Source of the DNA: Rivularia sp. PCC 7116
GTDB taxonomy: Bacteria > Cyanobacteriota > Cyanobacteriia > Cyanobacteriales > Nostocaceae
Direction of reading: 5' to 3'
DNA: 64,000 nt
Assembly (NCBI RefSeq): GCF_000316665.1
Contig: NC_019678.1
Location: 3,038,001 to 3,102,000, forward strand
Position 1 is the first letter of the stretch; the number at the start of each line of letters is the position of its first letter. The notes below the pieces were generated by a model. That model made no database searches, was not told the origin of the DNA, and saw nothing but the letters and a program-made list of their open reading frames with translations. Positions 59,077-64,000 of the stretch are shown in pieces. A program made the translations under genes and the position numbers.

Positions 59077-59634
59077 CTACTCGTTCCCAACTGCCAACCG
59101 ACGATACATAACCAAAGCATCTATATATGTACTATCTTTTAACTCTACTGCTGCGGGAATCCGTCCAATAGTTTGGAATCCTAAAGATTGCCACAGCCGA
59201 ATTGAAGGTATATTAGTTTCAAACACCAAATTAAACATTACAGCTTGATAACCTAGATCCTGGGCTATTCTAAGCATAGTTTCACCCATAAATCGTCCAA
59301 TCCCCTGACCCCGCATTTGTGGTTGTACAATAAATCCAGCGTTGCAAATATGGCTGCACTTCCCAGGAAAGTTTGGTTTGAGATAAAAAGCAGCTAGTAT
59401 TTCTGGCGAGGGAGATTGATTGCTTGTATTTACTGGTTTCACTACGAAGCAATCACCCACAAGCCAGTAAGCCTTAAATTCTAATTCTGTCAAAGGTTGC
59501 TGTTGCGGATATGATTTTCCTTCTAGAACTATGCGATTAAGCAATTTTCTGACATCCTCTGTTTCGTGAGAATGCATATAATCTAATTCTACTTCTATGG
59601 CACTTTTTAGATTTGTATAAACTGGTAACTGCAT
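59077..59634 (-). CDS. GNAT-family N-acetyltransferase
   Basis: A 185-residue acetyl-CoA-dependent transferase. The cofactor motif is VQPQMRGQGIGRFMGETML (about 111-129), followed by the beta-strand YQAVMFNLVFETN and RLWQSLGFQTIGRIP (about 149-163) at the C-terminal end of the fold. The substrate cannot be inferred. It is upstream of, and co-directional with, pnp, separated by 203 bases. Confidence 0.88.
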   Translation of the reverse strand: MQLPVYTNLKSAIEVELDYMHSHETEDVRKLLNRIVLEGKSYPQQQPLTELEFKAYWLVGDCFVVKPVNTSNQSPSPEILAAFYLKPNFPGKCSHICNAGFIVQPQMRGQGIGRFMGETMLRIAQDLGYQAVMFNLVFETNIPSIRLWQSLGFQTIGRIPAAVELKDSTYIDALVMYRRLAVGNE

Positions 59635-60019
59635 TTTTGTTAATCTTGATTAAGTTATATTTTACAATTGTTGAATAAGTTGAAAAATCAGACAAAATAA
59701 ATTTTTTAGCAAGTTTTACACTCGAAGCAGGGGGATATAAAGTTTATTTAGTTTATGAAGTTTGAAAATAACTAAATATATTTAAAATGTATTTATAATA
59801 TTTATCAAAAAATCTCAAAAAATATTTCAAAAGCATAACGTTTGAGTCGTATCTATAGTAAGATATCCACTTTAATTGCATATCATCAATTCATTATTGC
59901 TAAAGATTTTATATTTAATCAGTTTTCATAGATTCTAATATAAGCTCGAAACAATATTTTCTTCAAAACAAAGCAGTCGAGAATCAAAGTTCTACAAAAG
60001 GTAAGAGTGTAGTTGAGAT
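59635..60019. other. 385-bp AT-rich divergent spacer
   Basis: Between the GNAT and SNF2 genes, which diverge. No repeat or confident promoter element was picked out. Confidence 0.5.
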
Positions 60020-63000
60020 ATGGCAATTTTACACGGTAGTTGGTTACTACAAGGTCAAAGCAGTTGTCTTTTTGTATGGGGAGAAACTTGGCGTTCTATA
60101 AGTAGCGATTCGGCTGAAGATGAATTAGTAAAAGTACAACCCCATCCTTTCGGTATGACACCGTTAGAATTATTGGAATTATTGCAAAAACGCAATCTTA
60201 AAATTCCGCAAGAGTGGGAAAAACTAGTAGCTGAGAATTCCACAACTAAATCTGGAAAAAAAGCCAAAGCTACTAAAGAAGATATAAATTTACCTTCTTC
60301 ATCCTTCGCTATCGCTTTACCTACACATATTCCTCAAGAAAATAAAAAGAAGAAAAAGAAAAAGGATATTGACTCGATACATCCCCTACATTCAGGAGTT
60401 GTTAACGAAGGCGCAAGCGAGCAATATTTATATTCTTGGCAAGTTGAAGGTTTTTGCTTGAACTCTACAGAAGCAGTAAAATTTTTAACTTCCTTACCGA
60501 TGAGCGTGACTAATGATGAACAAGCTTTTATTGGCGGAGATTTACGTTTTTGGTCGCAAATTGCCCGTTGGGGTTTAGATTTAGTTGCAAGATGCAAGTT
60601 TCTGCCTGGAATTGATAATTTACCGGATAATTCTAAAATTGCTAGTTGGCAAGCGCTTTTAGATAGTGCAGTTGACGGCAGTCGTTTGGATAAGTATTCG
60701 CGATTAATGCCTTTATCTTGTCGTCTTTATCAAGGACAAATTCAAGGTGATATTCAAGATTATTACCAATCAATTAATTTACCTCCTGAATCCGAGCAAC
60801 TACTACTAGATTTTTTAAATAAAACTGTGGATGCTCAAGTGCGAGAAATGGTAAATTCTCTCGATCCAGGAGAAACTCGATTGCTGGCATCTTTACCATC
60901 TGTAGTCAGACAGTGGTTGCATTCTTTAACAAGCAAGAAAAATTCACTTGCTGCAAATAATCAGGAAGTTGAAAGGCTAGAAGGCGCTCTAAATTCTTGG
61001 ACTTTACCTTTACAAAATCAACTTGGAGCCAGAAGTCTTTTTCGTACTTGTTTTGTATTGCGTACTCCAGAAGTCGGGGATACACAATGGTTGTTGGAAT
61101 ATTATCTGCAAGCAATTGATGATGAAGAGTTTTTAGTAGATGCACAAACAATTTGGAATCATCCGTTTGAACAATTTATTTATCAAAATCGCACGATTGA
61201 CAAACCGCAAGAAACTTTTTTAAGGGGTTTGGGTTTAGCTTCGCGGCTTTATCCGATTATTGCACCAAGCTTGGATACGGCTTTACCTCAATCTTGTCGT
61301 CTTGAACCGATGCAGGCTTATGATTTTATCAAGTCGGTAACTTGGAGATTTGAAGATAGCGGTTTAGGTGTAGTTTTACCCGATTCTTTAGCAAATCGCG
61401 ATGGTTGGGCTAATCGTTTGGGCTTAAAAGTCAGCGCTCAAACTCCTAAGAAAAAAGCCGAGCGTTTGGGTTTACAAAGTTTACTTAATTTCAAATGGGA
61501 ATTAGCAATTGGAGGACAAACTCTTTCCAAGCAGCAGTTTGACAAACTTGTGGCTTTAAATAGTCCCTTAGTACAAATCAATGATGAATGGGTAGAATTA
61601 CGTCCCCAAGATATCAAGACAGCACAAACATTTTTTGCGGGTAGAAAAGAAAAAATGTCTTTATCCCTAGAAGATGCTTTGCGATTGGGTTCTGGTGATA
61701 CTCAGACAATTGAAAAATTACCAGTAGTCAGCTTTGAAGCTTCTGGTGCTTTGCAGGAGTTAATTACAAATCTTACGGATAATCAAGATTTAGAATTAAT
61801 ACCCACTCCCGAAAGTTTTCATGGAGAATTGCGCTCCTATCAAAAGCGAGGAATGTCTTGGCTGGCATTTTTAGAGCGTTGGGGTTTGGGCGCTTGTTTG
61901 GCTGATGACATGGGTTTAGGGAAATGCGTTGCACCCGATACCGAAATTTACATCAACGGTTGTTTGAATACTGCTAAAAATATTTGGCAAAGCTATGCAG
62001 GGGAAACACAATTTGACGGTGAAGGATTTTGGGCTGAATCCACCGAGCAGTTGATAGTTAATTCCTTAAATGAGTCAACTGGTGAAATTATCCAAGCTCC
62101 AATTCGACGACTTTACCGACAAAAGGTTGAAGAAAAGTTAAGAAAAATCAATTTACAAAATGGTAGCAGCATTACCATTACTCGTCGTCATAAGTTACTG
62201 ACGAATAAAGGTTGGACAAATCACCTGAAAATTGGCGATTCTGTTGGTATACCTACTAATAAACCCTCAGCGAACCTCCGCGAAAACCTCCGCGAACCTT
62301 TGCCTTTAAAAAATACAACTCCTCTTCCTCAAACAGCCAATATTGCTTTAAAAGAAAAACCAAAAACTAGTAAAGAAATCTTCTACTGCAAAATCGAAAG
62401 CATTGAAGATATAGATTATCAGGGATGGGTTTACGATTTTGAAGTTGAACAACACCATAATTTCGTTGCTAACAATATTATTTGTCACAACACAGTTCAA
62501 TTCATAGCCTTTTTACTTCACTTAAAAGAAGAAGAAGCCTTAGAAAAACCAACTTTATTGGTTTGTCCAACTTCCGTATTAGGAAACTGGGAACGAGAAG
62601 TTAAAAAATTTGGTCCTAAACTTAAAGTTTTACAGTATCACGGTGATAAACGTCCCAAAGGCAAGGCTTTCCAAACTGCTGTTAAAGATAAAAATATCGT
62701 AATCACAAGTTACTCGTTAGTTCATCGCGATTTAAGTTTGTTGCAGGACGTTTCTTGGCAGATTATCGCTTTAGATGAAGCCCAAAATATTAAAAATGCT
62801 TCATCCAAACAATCGCAAGCAGTACGACAGTTAGAACCAGATTTTCGGATTGCTTTGACTGGTACCCCGGTAGAAAATAGACTGCAAGAATTGTGGTCGA
62901 TTATGGACTTCTTAAATCCCGGATATTTAGGAAACAAACAGTTTTTTCAACGACGGTTTGCAATGCCGATTGAAAAATACGGCGATACCTCTTCATTATC

Positions 63001-63835
63001 GCAATTGCGTTCCTTAGTCCAACCGTTTATTTTGCGACGCTTGAAAACAGATAGAGATATTATTCAAGACTTACCAGAAAAACAGGAAATGACTGTTTTT
63101 TGCGGTTTAACCCCCGAACAAGCCAAGCTTTATCAACAAGTAGTAGAAGATTCCCTATCCGAAATTGATGATGCAGAAGGATTGCAGCGTCGGGGAATGA
63201 TTTTAAGTTTACTTGTGAAATTAAAACAAATTTGCAATCACCCAGCACAGTATTTAAAGAAAAAGAAATTAGAGCAATACGATTCAGCCAAACTTCAGCG
63301 TTTGGACGAAATGTTAGAAGAAGCAATATCAAATGGCGATCGCGCTTTAATTTTCACTCAGTTTGCGGAGTGGGGTAAGTTGCTAAAACCCCATTTAGAA
63401 GATAAGTTGAGCCGAGAGACTTTGTTTTTATACGGTAGTACAACCAAAAAGCAACGTGAGGAAATGATAGACCGTTTTCAACACGATCCACAAGCCCCAC
63501 CTGTAATGATTCTTTCTTTGAAAGCTGGCGGTGTCGGATTAAATTTAACTCGTGCAAATCATGTATTTCACTTTGATAGGTGGTGGAATCCCGCAGTCGA
63601 AAATCAAGCTACTGATAGGGTATTTCGTATCGGTCAAACAAAAAACGTTCAGGTGCATAAATTTGTTTGTACCGGAACTTTAGAAGAAAAAATTCACGAC
63701 ATGATTGAAAGCAAAAAGCAATTAGCAGAACAAGTTGTAGGTGCGGGAGAAGAATGGTTAACCGAAATGGACACGGACCAATTACGTAACTTATTAATAC
63801 TTGATAGAGATGCAATTATTGAAGAAGAAGGTTAA
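60020..63835 (+). CDS. SNF2-family DEAD/DEAH helicase containing a mini-intein
   Basis: A 1271-codon gene. The N-terminal half (1-~570) is the bacterial SNF2 accessory region, including a lysine-rich patch near 110-118 and a DUF3670-like part (about 420-570). Helicase lobe 1 begins at LRSYQKRGMSWLAFL; its Walker A motif DMGLGK^T is split between Lys635 and Thr825 by a 189-residue intein. Lobe 1 continues with PTSVLGNW, LDEAQNIKN (Walker B, near 917) and LTGTPVENR. Lobe 2 shows LIFTQF, SLKAGGVGLNL and the ATDRVFRIGQT motif. After splicing the helicase would be about 1082 residues and complete. Role: ATP-driven nucleic-acid translocase, function not specified by neighbours. The stop codon lies in an AAAGGTT/AAAGGTC repeat array. 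Confidence 0.93.
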   Translation: MAILHGSWLLQGQSSCLFVWGETWRSISSDSAEDELVKVQPHPFGMTPLELLELLQKRNLKIPQEWEKLVAENSTTKSGKKAKATKEDINLPSSSFAIALPTHIPQENKKKKKKKDIDSIHPLHSGVVNEGASEQYLYSWQVEGFCLNSTEAVKFLTSLPMSVTNDEQAFIGGDLRFWSQIARWGLDLVARCKFLPGIDNLPDNSKIASWQALLDSAVDGSRLDKYSRLMPLSCRLYQGQIQGDIQDYYQSINLPPESEQLLLDFLNKTVDAQVREMVNSLDPGETRLLASLPSVVRQWLHSLTSKKNSLAANNQEVERLEGALNSWTLPLQNQLGARSLFRTCFVLRTPEVGDTQWLLEYYLQAIDDEEFLVDAQTIWNHPFEQFIYQNRTIDKPQETFLRGLGLASRLYPIIAPSLDTALPQSCRLEPMQAYDFIKSVTWRFEDSGLGVVLPDSLANRDGWANRLGLKVSAQTPKKKAERLGLQSLLNFKWELAIGGQTLSKQQFDKLVALNSPLVQINDEWVELRPQDIKTAQTFFAGRKEKMSLSLEDALRLGSGDTQTIEKLPVVSFEASGALQELITNLTDNQDLELIPTPESFHGELRSYQKRGMSWLAFLERWGLGACLADDMGLGKCVAPDTEIYINGCLNTAKNIWQSYAGETQFDGEGFWAESTEQLIVNSLNESTGEIIQAPIRRLYRQKVEEKLRKINLQNGSSITITRRHKLLTNKGWTNHLKIGDSVGIPTNKPSANLRENLREPLPLKNTTPLPQTANIALKEKPKTSKEIFYCKIESIEDIDYQGWVYDFEVEQHHNFVANNIICHNTVQFIAFLLHLKEEEALEKPTLLVCPTSVLGNWEREVKKFGPKLKVLQYHGDKRPKGKAFQTAVKDKNIVITSYSLVHRDLSLLQDVSWQIIALDEAQNIKNASSKQSQAVRQLEPDFRIALTGTPVENRLQELWSIMDFLNPGYLGNKQFFQRRFAMPIEKYGDTSSLSQLRSLVQPFILRRLKTDRDIIQDLPEKQEMTVFCGLTPEQAKLYQQVVEDSLSEIDDAEGLQRRGMILSLLVKLKQICNHPAQYLKKKKLEQYDSAKLQRLDEMLEEAISNGDRALIFTQFAEWGKLLKPHLEDKLSRETLFLYGSTTKKQREEMIDRFQHDPQAPPVMILSLKAGGVGLNLTRANHVFHFDRWWNPAVENQATDRVFRIGQTKNVQVHKFVCTGTLEEKIHDMIESKKQLAEQVVGAGEEWLTEMDTDQLRNLLILDRDAIIEEEG
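61925..62491 (+). mobile_element. Mini-intein in the SNF2 helicase Walker A motif
   Basis: 189 residues (Cys636-Asn824 of the precursor). Block A is CVAPDTEIY with the splicing Cys1. Block B has TRRH in SITITRRHKLL (Thr-x-x-His). Block F/G is VYDFEVEQHHNFVANN ending IICHN, with penultimate His and terminal Asn, followed by Thr as +1 nucleophile. No LAGLIDADG or HNH endonuclease is present between B and F; instead there is a short low-complexity linker (about 62260-62370). All residues needed for protein splicing are intact, and its removal restores GLGKT. Confidence 0.93.
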
Positions 63836-63862
63836 AGGTTAAAGGTCAAAGGTCAAAGGTAG
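63829..63862. repeat. AAAGGTT/AAAGGTC heptamer array over the SNF2 stop codon
   Basis: About four 7-bp units; the TAA at 63833-63835 is within the first unit. Confidence 0.8.
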
Positions 63863-63907
63863 AAGTTAAAAATATAATCTTGACTTCTAACTTTTTTACA
63901 ATTCACC

Positions 63908-63956
63908 ATGCCCTATGCCCAATTACCAATTACCAATTACCAATTACCAATTACCA
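63908..63956. repeat. ATTACCA heptamer array
   Basis: About five ATTACCA units preceded by ATGCCCA/ATGCCCT variants; same unit type as at 28374-28426. Confidence 0.85.
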
Positions 63957-63967
63957 AAATTAAAACC

Positions 63968-64000
63968 ATGCAAGCAAATTACGATTTACAAGCATCAAGA
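63968..64000 (+). CDS. Possible start of a downstream gene, truncated by the window
   Basis: ATG at 63968 opens a frame reading MQANYDLQASR to the window edge, 133 bases after the SNF2 gene. There is no clear ribosome binding site, and eleven codons are too few to identify a family. Confidence 0.25.
   Translation, partial: MQANYDLQASR

Overview
The window reads as chromosomal DNA of a filamentous, probably heterocyst-forming cyanobacterium (Nostocales, Calothrix/Rivularia-like). The evidence is a clear ntcA gene with an NtcA box in its own promoter, the separate beta-epsilon ATP synthase operon typical of cyanobacteria, many HIP1-type GCGATCGC octamers, DUF3084, DUF3146 and DUF1400 family proteins, AAA-WD40 proteins, very long AT-rich intergenic regions, and numerous 7-bp tandem repeats (STRR type). 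The genus is inference. No rRNA, tRNA, CRISPR array, intact transposase or prophage was recognised.

Layout. 0.3-4.4 kb (+): a partner-switching cassette with a GHKL ATPase/anti-sigma-type kinase, a STAS protein, a coiled-coil protein, a membrane PP2C phosphatase, and a second kinase fused to its own STAS domain. 4.7-6.7 kb (-): atpB-atpC. 6.7-8.3 kb: a gene-poor region with several MITE/REP-like elements. 8.3-14.1 kb (+): a glycosyltransferase, an exporter-type ABC protein, a histidine phosphatase and a UDP-glucuronate-epimerase-like enzyme, which together look like an envelope or exopolysaccharide locus. 14.2-19.7 kb (-): a receiver-only regulator, a polysaccharide deacetylase and a two-component pair. 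19.9-33.3 kb: mostly housekeeping or envelope genes (SirB1-like, SRPBCC, MscS-like, DUF697 GTPase, tpiA, folP, stomatin-like, DUF1400 hydrolase, Wza-like exporter, ABC ATPase). 33.6-41.6 kb: two AAA-like signalling ATPases, one with an HTH-like N-terminus and one with 14 WD40 repeats, flanking a secreted repeat/beta-lactamase-fold protein. 41.8-50.8 kb (-): hisB, then sensor-kinase genes including a deletion-scarred pseudogene and a 1691-residue CheB-CheR-PAS-GAF-kinase-receiver protein. 51-59.6 kb: fabI divergent from ntcA, DUF3084, a YqgF-like nuclease, DUF3146, pnp and a GNAT protein. 60-63.8 kb (+): a SNF2-family helicase interrupted by a 189-residue mini-intein placed exactly inside the Walker A motif.

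The most notable observations are the SNF2 mini-intein, the paired split and fused versions of the same kinase/STAS module around one phosphatase, and the repeated finding that heptameric repeats lie on or within a few bases of stop codons, in at least two cases supplying the stop codon itself. Gene functions are assigned from motifs by eye; no database search was possible.
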